Source of the DNA: Odiellus spinosus
Lineage: Eukaryota > Arthropoda > Arachnida > Opiliones > Phalangiidae
NCBI GenBank assembly: GCA_963920705.1
Contig: OY987240.1
Span: 8,225,676-8,289,675, forward strand
DNA: 64,000 nucleotides
Direction of reading: 5' to 3'
Part shown: positions 11,713 through 23,200 of the stretch, piece after piece
How the letters are laid out: each line of letters opens with the position of its first letter
How positions within the stretch are numbered: the stretch's first letter is position 1
Program-made: the position numbers and the translations under genes
Notes under the pieces: model-generated
Told to the model about the DNA's origin: nothing
The model's database searches: none
What the model saw: only the letters and a program-made list of their open reading frames with translations

Positions 11713-13259
11713 GTTGTTTCTTTACTAGTCGTTTTCGGCTTGCTCGCAGACGATCACCACCTCTCGGCTCGTTTGCGAACGAAACAGGCCGGTGGAGGAG
11801 CGATGAGAGTAGGCTTTGTCGACGCGCTGGTTTTTACGCAAGATATCAGCTCGTCGCTCCGCTTCCACTTTTAACGTCAGCGTATACCTCTCGCGCCTTT
11901 GTAAACGCGCCTTAACACTGGCGACAAGAAGGCGACACTATGGGCGGACAAAGACGTTGTCGATGCCGAATCGACCGTTGTGTCGAATATGAATTCCCGA
12001 GATAGGAACTTCTTACGTCTCGATCTCGACCAGTACTGTCGCGTTTCGAATAATCTCCATATTCAGAAATTAAATTAATTACTTTAATTAAAGTAGTCGC
12101 GATTTGAATAAGCTGAAAATATAAAGATTATATTTATTTGAAAAAATGGAGTCAACTAGACTTTAAGTAGTAGTTGAGACGGGAGAACCTGTCCTTACAG
12201 ATAGTCAATGTCTTCTTTGATGGCTCGAGGAAGCCGCTTATTGAATATCGCGTGAGTGAATCTTCTTTCCATTTTACTGTTTTCTTTTAGCTTCTTTCAG
12301 TTTTTTGACTCGGGATGGAATGTATGACACGGAGGATATCTCTTGTTCGAGTACTACTCCACTTCCGTTAACTAAGTGCCATTTCCATTCATCGTCGAGT
12401 GTCCTACTGACGTATCGAATCTTCTTTTTTTCGTAATCTTTGAACCTGGGATCATTCGCCTGTTCGTTCAGACGGAGTTAATGCGTTAATTATCGAAACT
12501 AGAATCTATTATCGGTACTTTTGGAAATCTCCCATTACCGTTTCGTCAAAAGTATTGAAATTTTTAGAGTTCTTCGACATGATCAAGATCAGCTCTGGCC
12601 TGGAGAACAAATCCTCCCAAGAATCGATGAAAGTCGATTTGTCGACTAGAAGATCCCTCTTCATTCCGGCGACCCAAAATTGCAACAGAAACACGATTCC
12701 CAGCAGCCACCAGGAGCGAAGGGTCCTTCCCGGTCCCGGTCTAATTACTCCCGCGACACCTGACAACGAGAAAACACTCGCCAAATTCAAACTAACGGAG
12801 CTGGATTAGATTTGCTTTTGGTAGTGGACGTGTTTAGTTTTCGGAGTTGCCTCTTTGGCGACACGAATCGCGTCTCTCGGACGAACGTCGTGTCTCCGCG
12901 TAGATGAACTAGATGATAATTACTTACAGTTATTTACGATGTCGGCGGCGTGGATCCAAACGTTGTTCATCCACCAGTTCAATGGTCTCCCCCGACCATT
13001 TTTTTCTTCTCGGTCCTGAAGTTGAAATAAGTAGCCAATCCCGACACGACCAGCAGCGAGAAACCGATCAGGACCCAAACGAGAGTTGACAGTCCCTGGA
13101 ATGACAGCGTCTCGGAACTTTCCCTTCGCGCGTCCGAACTAACGCTGGACACGATGATTTTTGAACCTACGTAGATAATGGAAGCGTGTACCGTCTCCGG
13201 TTCATCTGGCGCCATGAAAAAAAAGCTGCACGGTGTCGATTATCTGTAACGAACGATAG

Positions 13260-13960
13260 ACAGATTATGTCTTCGAATCGCATATCGTAGTGTCGCGTCG
13301 CTAAAGTCGGTCACTAGGGATTTAATTGTCCGTTAGCCTCGTTAATGATTATAGAATTATTACGAATGAATCGACTGATGGCTCAAAATTAGCCGCGCCA
13401 TCAATGACGTCACGCCACCTACCTAGGGTGTAAGCGAATGTAAGACACTCTGACAGCGGACTCGGAGCGAGAGATCAGTTTTTTGTTAAGGAGGCGCTGG
13501 GAAGTGAGTAACCCAATCTCGCGACACCACACTCAGAACGGTAGAACGCGTTAGAACTAAGGTAGCGGAAGACTGGAAGCGACCCTAAGGACCGACTCAA
13601 TCGCGTGGGGTGACGAGACGGGCACACACCCATCATGGGCGTATACTCGCGTCATTTCCCTACAAGGCGGTCTCGTTCGCCAAAGGAGGTACCTACTTAA
13701 AGGCCTACTTTGACCGTATCGATTTGTACGGTGGAAGCTAGGCTGCCCGCCAAAGAGTAGAGCGTATTAAAGGGGCAAATTGGGAGAGGCGGATCGAGGT
13801 ACTAGCCCTTCCTTGTTTATTTTCTAAAGTATAGACGTCGCTAACTCATTATCGATTTATCGAAGTTTAAGATTAATCGCGGAACTCATTTACGCGTTAA
13901 AATGTCGGATATGAATTCGCAGCCGCGGTCGGTAGAGAGCCAGATTCGAGTCGGCGAATT
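13260..13960. other. Intron 1 of pseudogene A with an unidentified GC-richer insert
   Basis: The intron is 734 bp here and 182 bp in copy B. Extra sequence of about 50% GC fills roughly 13390-13810. I see no terminal repeats or target duplication and cannot name it. Confidence 0.5.
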
Positions 13961-14367
13961 TTGAGGGATTTACTCACGCCGTAACGCATAGCCTGGAACG
14001 TCACAGAGTGCTGATCTCGCGTGTTGATTGTGCTGATATCGGTGACGTTCGATAGACGCCGGATTGTTTCTCGTTGTTTCAAGAAATGAAATGTGACGTT
14101 CTTTAAAGATCGGAAAAGGAACGCATATATCTGCCAGTCTATATAACAAAACGGATCGTACGGATCTGTTAGAATTTCATCAGTCGATTTTAAAACAATA
14201 TATCGTAATTGAAAATACATTTTTTCCAAAAAATGATTTAATCCAATTGGGAGGAGAAATAGGTGGCGCTTTCGAGGGAATACGGGCGACGCTAGAAAGA
14301 ATTAGCCTTTCGAGACGAGATTCAACTCTAGAATTTTTACTCGAAACCTTCTACTCCTTTTAAGCTC

Positions 14368-14826
14368 CCCCTCTCCCCCCACCTGTCCGTGCGCAGGGTG
14401 GGGGTAGTGTTCCATCCTTGTCGTGGTGAGGGGGCCCGAGTTCTAGGATCCGTCCTAGTTCCGCGAATTGGAACACGGCCGTCTCGCCCACGCCCGGCCG
14501 ACTCGGAGGGCCCGTCCTGGGCCCTGGCAGCTCCCTCTGCCTTTGAGTCGGTCTTGTTGGGTCACGGTTACATTACGGGGGCCGTATGGCACTGCTGTGT
14601 GGGTTCTGGTCACCAAGCCTTATACCTTTCCTTCTGCTGCCTTAGCCTCCTCACGTGTGTGCGGGAGCACTGGTCTGGGGTTCTTCGGCTCCCGCTGTTT
14701 GGCCTTGTTACCCGTTCCGGGCACGGTTTCGCGTGCGGCACTTTAGGGACAAATGATGAGCCGCACGGATTGGCGGAGGTGTTATGTGCTTCCCAGCACG
14801 GTGCACCCCCTTAACAATCAAACCTG
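14368..14826 (+). mobile_element. SINE-like retroposon, copy 2
   Basis: This is the same element as 1631-2063, flanked by a perfect 15-bp target duplication, actccttttaagctc (14353-14367 and 14827-14841). It has about 26 extra bases ('tatacctttccttctgctgc' region, near 14620-14645) that copy 1 lacks, and only scattered base differences elsewhere. It lies in the intron between the two most 5' exons of pseudogene A. Confidence 0.8.
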
Positions 14827-15041
14827 ACTCCTTTTAAGCTCGATATTCGAGATTTTTCGAATCGACGGAACTTACTCGATCAAGGGCGAAAGTGAAATTA
14901 TACGGATTGGTGGAATTGTATTCGATTTCCTATCGCCACGTCCAGATTCCGCCGGAAATGAATCTTGTACTACAAATACGTCACGGTCGATTAGAACCGT
15001 GGAAGGAGGTTGAGTGTCAGCTCCGATTTTTGACGAGACAA

Positions 15042-16015
15042 ATATAGGTTAGCGAATACAAATGGAAGGAAACCTTGAAAAACATCCGAGTGTAGCGATT
15101 CTCGCTCGAATTCCAATTACTTTAATTATTAAATTAATTACCTTCGCGAAAATTTGCTCACGGAATTCGTACGACTTTTATTAATCGGATTAGATCAGCC
15201 AACGATAGACGATTGCCCGTTCAAGTTCAGGCGTCCAGCGACAAATAACGAAACAACTGGTTAAGTATTTATTTTATCCCCGAACTTAATCTCCGTAGAA
15301 ATCCAAACGAATAAGACGCCAATAATTTTGTTCCCTTTCGAGGTTACCTTCCCTTTAAAACGAAACGGATATGACGTAGTTGTTTTTGGGTTTACCTTCC
15401 CTTTATTCGAAAGTGGTTTTTATGTTTTCTGGATTGAATTTGGGGCTTTTCGACCGATTTCGGTGTTAATTTCGGATTGATTTTGGTCTCCAAATATCCT
15501 CGACCCCTTCGTGTTTATTACATAATCGCGACGAGTAGGTCATTTCTCGGACGACCCCAACGCCAATTTCCGGCTTCCTCGACACTCTAGGAGCGAAATA
15601 AATTTAAAACTCTCGCCGACGATTAAGTTTTATCCTAATATTTCGATCTGACGAAGCTTAAACGTCAATTATTACATTTAAATATAAAAATAATACGAAG
15701 ATTATTAATTCGGTGTAGATAACTGAAATCACAAACTATAATTTCAAGAATATTAATATTACGTATACAGTTACCTGTAGATTAGCGTTTAATCTTCTTC
15801 CGTAGCTGATGGACGATGGGATTACCATCAGATGGTAACTCTTACTTAATCCAGTCTTAATCCTCTTCTTCCACGGCGTTAACTATTTCACTCCGAATCC
15901 GTAGGCTATGATTAAGAAAGCGAATTAATTACTTTAACTGACTTAAGGAGACGCCCTAGAATCGGAGCTCGCTACATTTTTACGCCGATTTACTTTCATA
16001 CCGACTCTCGAAATG
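15042..16015. other. Intergenic DNA, no gene seen
   Basis: AT-rich with scattered short 'aattaattacttta' words also found near the receptor exons. No open frame, RNA gene or transposon end is recognisable. Confidence 0.5.
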
Positions 16016-16019
16016 ACAC

Positions 16020-16390
16020 GTATTTCAGTCTATCTAGAACCTGGTATGTTATTTGAAACGAGTACGACTGTACGAAGTCGATTGTAGTCAAATATTTAGC
16101 GACGACGCTGATGAGACGTTTGAGGAATGTTCCCTCCGCATTTCTAACTTGGCTTATTTAAAAATTCATTTCGAATAACAGAACGATGTCGTTTGAAGTA
16201 CAATATATTGACCGTGCCATTTTATAAAACTGCCGCCTATTAAAAATAGATGAGATTTTTCCGAATAATAGTTGTCTATACCCGCAAATGTACGCCTTGG
16301 TTCGAAGCTGTGACGCGTTCTCGTAAACCTATTCGATTGGCTGACGAAAAGCCCCTATGATGTTGGCAATCTACTTTCCAGGTTCGCCAA
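16020..16390. repeat. CCAAT-bearing module, copy 1
   Basis: It shares a long diverged match with 17810-18150, including 'aaaaattcatttcgaataac' and 'ttataaaactgccgc'. It ends with 'cgattggctgac', an inverted CCAAT box, then 'ttggcaatctact', which is matched near 18522. Whether this is a repeat family or a duplicated regulatory region is open. Confidence 0.6.
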
Positions 16391-16617
16391 GTTGGAATAA
16401 CCTTCGTCTCACCCTCCAACGCTGGATAGAAGCCGTTGCGTCCTAGCTCGTGGACGCGTATGACCCTTGACCTTGTTTCATTCCAACCCTAATCTCGATT
16501 CCTCCCGCTCGTGTGTGGAGGATAGTGGGGTTGAGGTCAAGCTCGCGCAATTGGCCATTGTACCTCTTCAAGCGGTAAATGTAAATGGGAGGAATTGGTA
16601 ATGGGGCTAATTAGAAA

Positions 16618-16878
16618 TGCGGGTCAATTGCAAAGGGGGGGGGCAATTGCAAAGGCGGGGGGGGGGGGGGGGTCAATTGCAAAGGCGGGGGGGGGGTCAA
16701 TTGCAAAGGGGGGGGGGACAATTGCAAAGGCGGGGGGGGCAATTGCAAAGGGGGGCAATTGCAAAGGGGGGCAATTGCAAAAGGGGGACAATTGCAAAGG
16801 GGGGGATAATTGCAAAGGGGGGACAATTGCATGGGGGGGCAATTGCAAAGGGGGGACGTACAATTGCAAAGTGGACAA
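16618..16878. repeat. G-run minisatellite with about 13 caattgcaaag units
   Basis: Units of 'caattgcaaag' alternate with runs of 5 to 18 G. The spacing varies with G-run length. The G-rich strand could form G-quadruplexes. Open frames on both strands are a product of the repeat. Confidence 0.95.
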
Positions 16879-16899
16879 TGGCTGCTGCTAGGGATTACG

Positions 16900-17800
16900 A
16901 AGAAATGATAATACTTACCACATCCGAAGAAAACACGAAGCTCGTGTTTTAATCTTCTCCCACGACTATTCTACATCGAATCTTTAGGCTACAATTAACT
17001 GAAAGTACGCGTAATAATTAAAAGACGAGGTTTGCCAATAAATTCCGCTACAGAAAGAAGCCTGATTTAAGGAACATAATGATCGCGTCAAAGAAGATTC
17101 TCGTACGAATATAAATCGGAGGTTGCTGTATTTTCTCTTCTACAGATATTTTCAGGCCGATTATTATTTAAACGAGACTCCTCGAAGTAATTTAGTCGAG
17201 ATTACTTTCTAGCGTGGTTACGGATCTCTAAACGCTTCGGCAACATCGACCCACCAAAAATTATTTATTTAACTTAAAGACATTTAAACGTTTGTCTCTT
17301 CGTGTCAAAATGTTATAAAGGGAAAACCTCTGGTCCGTTTAGTTTTGGGAAATATAACGGCTCCCCATTATCGCTCGCGTTTTAACCTGAATTGCGAGGG
17401 AGAAAGCTAGAAATAAGAACTGACGACTCCATCTTGACTAAATCGCGTAACTAAAAAATCTCGGGCGTCGGTTTTTTCGTTTCTGTCTCTATATATCATG
17501 ATAATTTATCAATTGTTAATCATTCTACGGGGTTAGTCGTTGGCGTGTCCAAAATAAGGTGCTAAACATTTTCGAGATGAGTTTTCCGATCACTCGGGAA
17601 CCAAAACCCAACTAGAACGCGAACCTTAATTTTAGACGAATTAGAAATATTCGCCTTTCAATGAGATTAATCCTTTGGAGATTCGTGGGCATTTATTAGC
17701 GAGACTCGCCCTTTACGCTGTTATTATTACTAGTCAAGTAACAACCTTACTAGACGTTCGAACTTTCGTTTTAAAACCGGTTTTCCGATGGTAAAATAGA
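16900..17800. other. Intergenic DNA, no gene seen
   Basis: No recognisable coding sequence, repeat array or transposon terminus. Confidence 0.45.
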
Positions 17801-17809
17801 TCATTCTCG

Positions 17810-18150
17810 GGTTGAAACTGAACTATAAAATTACATTCCAACTAGAACCTCATCCGGTATTTAAAACGAGTACGAAGTCGTTTAAGGTTAAATATTTAAC
17901 GGTGTTTTTAGCAGAGCCGCTAATGACGATGTCCACCCATGAGATGTTTCGCCCTTTTCTTTTATTTAAAAATTCATTTCGAATAACAGAGCGATGTCGT
18001 TTAAAGGCGATGTCATTTTATAAAACTGCCGCTTATTAAAAATATATGATATTTTTCCGAATAATAGTGGTATATATATATATGTACTGCCTGGTTCGAA
18101 GTGGTGACGCACTCCCGTAAACTCATTTGATTGGCTGACAAAGTTCCGGC
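17810..18150. repeat. CCAAT-bearing module, copy 2
   Basis: Homologous to 16020-16390 over about 330 bp. It ends 'gtaaactcatttgattggct'. A short AT dinucleotide run (18072-18083) lies inside. Confidence 0.6.
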
Positions 18151-18299
18151 GAGTTAGTCAACTGTAGAGATCATTATTGAAAAAATTTTAATTACGATTT
18201 AGACTGTAATTCGAGATAATAAATCCCGCTACTTTCCAACTCGCGGCAGACAGGCGGGTCAGAATCCGTTAGTTACGTTATTTAGTTCGCAGTTTTTGC

Positions 18300-18545
18300 C
18301 ACTAGGGTATCAAGGGCTCCAAATTTATTCATTTTCATTTCGAACTTTACTTAAACGAACGGAATAACAACGCCGAGTCATTTAAACTTGGATTAATCAC
18401 GTTTCAAAGTCGATAATGACCGCGAATGCAAGGCATGACGCGTTCCCTTAAACCCGCACGCGATTGGCTGGCAAAGATCCCTCGACCTCTATCTTCCTAA
18501 CGGTCCAGCCCATTTCATATTGGCAACTCTACTTGTCCGAGAAAC
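18300..18545. repeat. CCAAT-bearing module, copy 3 (partial)
   Basis: The weakest of the three. It keeps 'tgacgcgttcccttaaac', 'cgattggctgg' and then 'atattggcaactctact', the last matched near 16373 in copy 1. Confidence 0.5.
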
Positions 18546-18781
18546 TGGACCATCCTTTCGTTAAATGGAAAAATTAACGTTGAAATCCCAAAAGCTCCAA
18601 TTGGCCCAGCGCGAATGGGGCTTAATTCTTTTGTTTAACCTCTGACCCAGACGTTTTCCCATCGAGACTTACCCTTTAAAACACCATTTCCAAGTCTTTA
18701 ACTAAAGCGAAGACGGCTTTATTAATTCAAACTAGGAATAGATTCGTGAGATATTTTTATTTGCTGAGTTACCAATACGAG

Positions 18782-19570
18782 CAGAGGCGGATCACATAGG
18801 AAGTTTACATTTGTAATTTGCGTGAAGGGGCTTAAATTTCCAGCACCCCTTCAAAATTTTCATTTTTCGTTTTTCCTCTCTCGTGAAATTCTAAAGTAGG
18901 GGGAATTGCATAGGGGGCATATAAGGCCAGCCCACAAATATCTCGGCCAATGTCGAGCAGTTTGAGCACGTGACTTGTTTTCCGGTGTAGACTGTAGACT
19001 CCGACACCGCCGATTACGCGCAGACCGCAGCTTAACTTTTCAATATGATCCGTAAGACTTAAAAAAGTTGAGCGTGACTCTGCCAACAGTGGTAAGCGGC
19101 TGTCGACTGGCCACGAAGTGCAGGTACGGTGAGAGACCTTAGGTCCATGGGAAAACACGAAAGTAAAACTAAAATTTAAAATTCTGCCCAGGCTCGGAGA
19201 GCTGAGAGACGCGACATACGCAGATAAACCCCGCAGTTCATGACTTACGCCGTCGCCTGGTAAAAAACTCGGCATGCCGCCGCCAAAACTGAAAAAACAC
19301 GCTCACGCTGCTGCCGCCGCGTCGCAATCTATCTTCAGCTAGTATCGTTTCCTCTAAGGGGGGGGGTGAGATTTTAGTTACGGTATGATTGGCTTATAAA
19401 AATAAGACACGCCTTGATTTAGTTCTCGTTTCTCTCGCTAGCTGGCAACCCTAGAAATCGGTGCCGAATTTTGAGACATCCCCCGATAGGTGGCGAGTTG
19501 TAGCCTAAAAATCGAGATTACCCGTTTGAAGCGGAGCGGAGATGTAAACTTCCTATGTGATCGGCTTCTG
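18782..19570. mobile_element. hAT-like non-autonomous element, 789 bp
   Basis: The left end is CAGAGGCGGATCACATAGG and the right end, read on the minus strand, is CAGAAGCCGATCACATAGG. Both continue into AAGTTTACAT, giving inverted ends of about 29 bp with two mismatches. A direct repeat, atacgag (18775-18781 and 19571-19577), flanks it. The CAGRGGCGG start fits the hAT superfamily, though hAT elements usually duplicate 8 bp. The minus strand holds a 147-codon open frame (18832-19275) that starts MPSFLPGDGV; I do not recognise it. It could be a captured gene piece or chance. Confidence 0.75.
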
Positions 19571-20012
19571 ATACGAGTAAGCTTTTTACAATCAATACAT
19601 TGATTACGTTATTACACACCGACATTACGTTTAATTGACATTAAAATCCACTTAACGTTAAATTTACGTTTCGAGTCAAACTCGGCTTCATTAATGAACA
19701 GACAATAAAATCTATAATCTTTTACATTTAATTGATTTAAATATTTTAAGTATTTTCAATAATGGACGGATATTTGGTGGATTAACCGCAAAAACACGAA
19801 TATATATTAGTGTCTTATTAATTATATTATTTCAATAAAAGCTACAATAAGATTAAAATATTTCGACATTTCCAAACATAATGAATTCTTAGGATTGAGT
19901 TAAGCTATAATCGGGCAACGGTCCTTTCCTTTTTTATTATTTTCAACATTAAATCGGTGGATAAACTCGTTAAGCCCTGGCACTTGTTAGAATTGGTTAG
20001 GAATGTCCGTTG

Positions 20013-20280
20013 TTAGGCTCTGATCCATATTCCGAGCGAGTGATAGGGAGATATTTTGACCGGGCTTCGTCTCAGATAGAATTCGACGCAAAAGGCGATG
20101 GTAGCCAATGACATCCCGATAATCCACAAACGAAACACTGGCGACATGAATTCGAAACTATTGGGGGACCATGACATGCCATCCGAATTCTCATTCGTAT
20201 CGATTACGGCTCCACGAGATTGGATTCTCTCTAATCTGAGTCTCGGCTCTATCTGTCGGGTTTCGGTTATTCTAGATAGC
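20013..20280 (-). CDS. IR copy B exon 5: end of S2, M4, C-terminus
   Basis: The acceptor is 'taatttcag' and the exon enters in phase 2. It encodes the last S2 helix region, then the M4 span around LWIIGMSLATIAFCVEFYL, then a 19-residue basic tail ending GIWIRA and TAA. Confidence 0.85.
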
Positions 20281-23200
20281 CTGAAATTAAATTAATTATT
20301 TAATTAAAGTAATTAAAAAAGCTAAAAATATAAAGAATAACTGTATTCGTAAAAGCCTTGTCAACGCAACTTTTAAGTATGGTCTAGTAGTTGAGCCGTT
20401 GTCCTTACAGATAGTCGATGTCTTCTTTGATGGCTCGAGGAATTCTCTTATTGAATTGCATGTGAGAATATCGTTCGTTGTATCTCTCCTTTCCAAAGTA
20501 CAGTTTCCTGTTGCCTAGTTTCATTCGAGCGTACCTTCCGAGGGAAATCTCTTGAACGATAAATATTCCCTCTCCGCTACTTAAGAGCGACAACGGTAAT
20601 TCATCCTCTTCTTCAATGACATATCGACTCATCTTTTTGTAATCTTCGTACCTAGGATCGTCCTCCTGTTCGATAAAACCGAGTTAGTTAATTATCGAAA
20701 CCAAAAACTATTACGAATACTGTTTGAAATCGCGTTACCTTTAAGCCAAAAGGATACTCGTGTTCGAAATTGGTCGACACCAAACATACTAACTCCGGCA
20801 TGGCCAACAAATCCTCCAAAGAATCGATGAAACTCGTTTGGTCGAGTAGGAGATCGCTCTTCATGCCGGCGATCCAGAACTGCATCAAGAACACGACTCC
20901 CAGCAGCCAGCAGGCACGAACCTGCCTTCCCGGTCCCGATCTCACCACTCCAGCGACACCTCACAATGAAAAAACACTCTCCCAATTTAAACCAATTAAG
21001 CCTAATTCGAATTGTATCGATAAACGAGGTAGAGGGGGCGATGCCACTCTCTTGTAGAGGGCTGCAAAATGAAAAAACTCAATGCCAATTCCGGCCAACT
21101 CCAACGGTAAATTTTTTACAAACGCCACAGCCACCCTAAAGCCATTGTTAATCTTTACAAAGCCTCCCAACTCCATACTATGAAAAACTAAAAAATGTAA
21201 TCCCTCCCAAAGCCAATTAATAAGTTTCACCCGATTCCCACTCCCTTCCAAAGCCAATTGATAAGTTTCACACGATAACCACTCCCTGCCAAAGCCAATT
21301 ATAAATTTCACACGATTCCCACTCAATTGATAATTTCCAATCCCTGCCAAAGCCAACCCCTTTGAATTCCAAATTTTAATTTCTATAGCAATTTTATCAA
21401 TTCAAATATCCGAGATTCCGAAGCCAGCATGCAGTTCGTGGAAATAAACTTTACCATTTTCAAATTCCGTTTCTAAAAAGGTTTCCCACAACACCTCCCC
21501 AGTATATAATTATGATATATATATATTAGTATATAATTATACTAAATGATTTAGTAGTTTTATTGGCCATTATATTTACTAGAACGCAAAATTTCACGTC
21601 TGTACTCTGTCTGACAGTGACTGACTCTCCAAGAATAACAATATCCTGTGACTCACGAGCTTCGAAAGTTATGTTTTAGTTTCGGTTTCCAAATGCATTC
21701 ATTGAAGCTATGGTTTTTTATTTTTTCTAGATAGACTAATAGAGGGCCCCACAAGCCCTGGAATCGGGACCCAAAAGCTCGCTTCCAATGCCACCTACTC
21801 CATTTTGAAATTATAAATGCCAACGCCAACAAAACTCCAACTAAATCCAGCAATAACCCAATCCCACCCAACTCCAGAATCTATATAATAAGCGACGGAC
21901 CGTTCGTTTTTCGTCGTCTTCTTTTCGGGTTGTTTTCTTGGCGCTTTTCAAAAATTTTCCCTGAGCCCATTCGGGCCCCCCCGCCTTTGGTAATTTTATT
22001 ACTTTTAGAGAAACACGCCGTCTACGGGACAAAAATTAAATCTGGCTCCGTATCTCTTTTAAGTTATAATTAGAATTAACTGAAGTTGAGTTAAAACTGA
22101 CTTTCTCTCGCCATGTTAACTCTATGAAGCGCCAGGAGTTGGGCTTTCGGTGCATATGTTACTACTAGATTTTTATCGATTTTTACTTTTATAAACTTTT
22201 ACATATATCTCCGCGTTTCACAGAGACATTAGCGGGTCAAAGTTTCGTTTTTATTGCCCAGCACCGTCAAATCCTAGCTTAAAGCAAAAAAGAATGAATC
22301 GAAAGAAAACACGAGAGATAATGGTCATTTGTATTTTTTTTTGGGCCTTTTTAAAATTTTGTGTTGAAAATGGTTGGATTTTGAAAATTGTTTGCTTTAA
22401 CCTGGATACAATTAAAACAATTATAAAAACGGCCGTAATCGAAGGGGAAGCCTCGAGGTTCTGGATACAATTAAAACAATTATAAAAACGGCCGTAATCG
22501 AAGGGGAAGCCTCGAGGTTCATTGTTAAATTGATCATTGCAATTTTTAGTAATTTAGTTAGTTTCTCATGATAAAAACAATTTAACATATGTTAATACAA
22601 TTTCATGAGGCCCAAAGCGTCTAGATGAAGCCCGCCCGTAGGGCGGGCCTTCAGCTAGTTAGATATAATAAAACTCCCGACTCCCGTTCATTTCAGAGAA
22701 AATATTCCCTAAGCCACCCAAAGCCAATTTTTTTATGTAACCCAACTCCAACTCCACCCAAAAATCAAGGAGTCCCTTGGCTTTCTGAGGGAGTGGAGTT
22801 TTCCCAAAGCCTTTGCAGTCCTCTACTCTCTTGGACGGACTTATCGCCATTAGATGTCCGGTACTTAGTACTTACAGTTGTTCAGGATATCGGCGGCGTA
22901 GACGAAAGCGCTTTTCATCCACGAGGTCAACGGTTTCTCCCGTCGATTCTTCTCGGTCTTGAAGCTGAAATGAGTAGCCAATCCCGACACGACCAGCACC
23001 GAGAAACCGACCAGGATCCAAACGAGAGTCGATAGTCCCTGGAACGACAACGTCTCGGAGCTTTTCTTTCGCGCGTCCGATCTAACGGTCGACACGATGA
23101 GGAAAGCGGTTTTCCATATAATGGGAGATACGTGAAACAAACGCGGCCCGTGTGGAAATATTTGAAAAATAAGCGTCGCCATGTCGACATTCTGTAAAAA

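Larger units (their letters stand above)
11918..15041 (-). pseudogene. Ionotropic-receptor (IR) pseudogene, copy A
   Basis: This is a decayed sister of the gene at 20013-23598. Matching exons: 14876-15041 (N-terminal remnant), 13978-14184 (start of the S1 ligand lobe), 12928-13243 (end of S1 and M1, 316 bp as in copy B), 12539-12759 (pore and M3, 221 bp as in B), 12199-12459 (S2 lobe) and 11918-12063 (last exon, broken). Conserved stretches include FQGLSTLVWVLIGFSLLVV (M1) and WWLLGIVFLLQFWVAGMK (M3), then STFIDSWEDLF. Defects: two offsetting frame changes in the M1 exon beside T8 (about 13216) and A7 (about 13003) runs; an in-frame TAA where B has a Tyr codon, plus 4 net extra bases, in the S2 exon; loss of AG at the last acceptor; homology stops at 'SPVL', so M4 is missing; an in-frame stop in the N-terminal exon. 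Introns are short except where a SINE and a block of about 550 bp were inserted. Confidence 0.85.

Noticed and set aside
16595-16952. Glycine-rich or proline-rich small proteins on both strands
   Set aside because: They follow from the G-run minisatellite, and all frames on both strands are open for the same reason.
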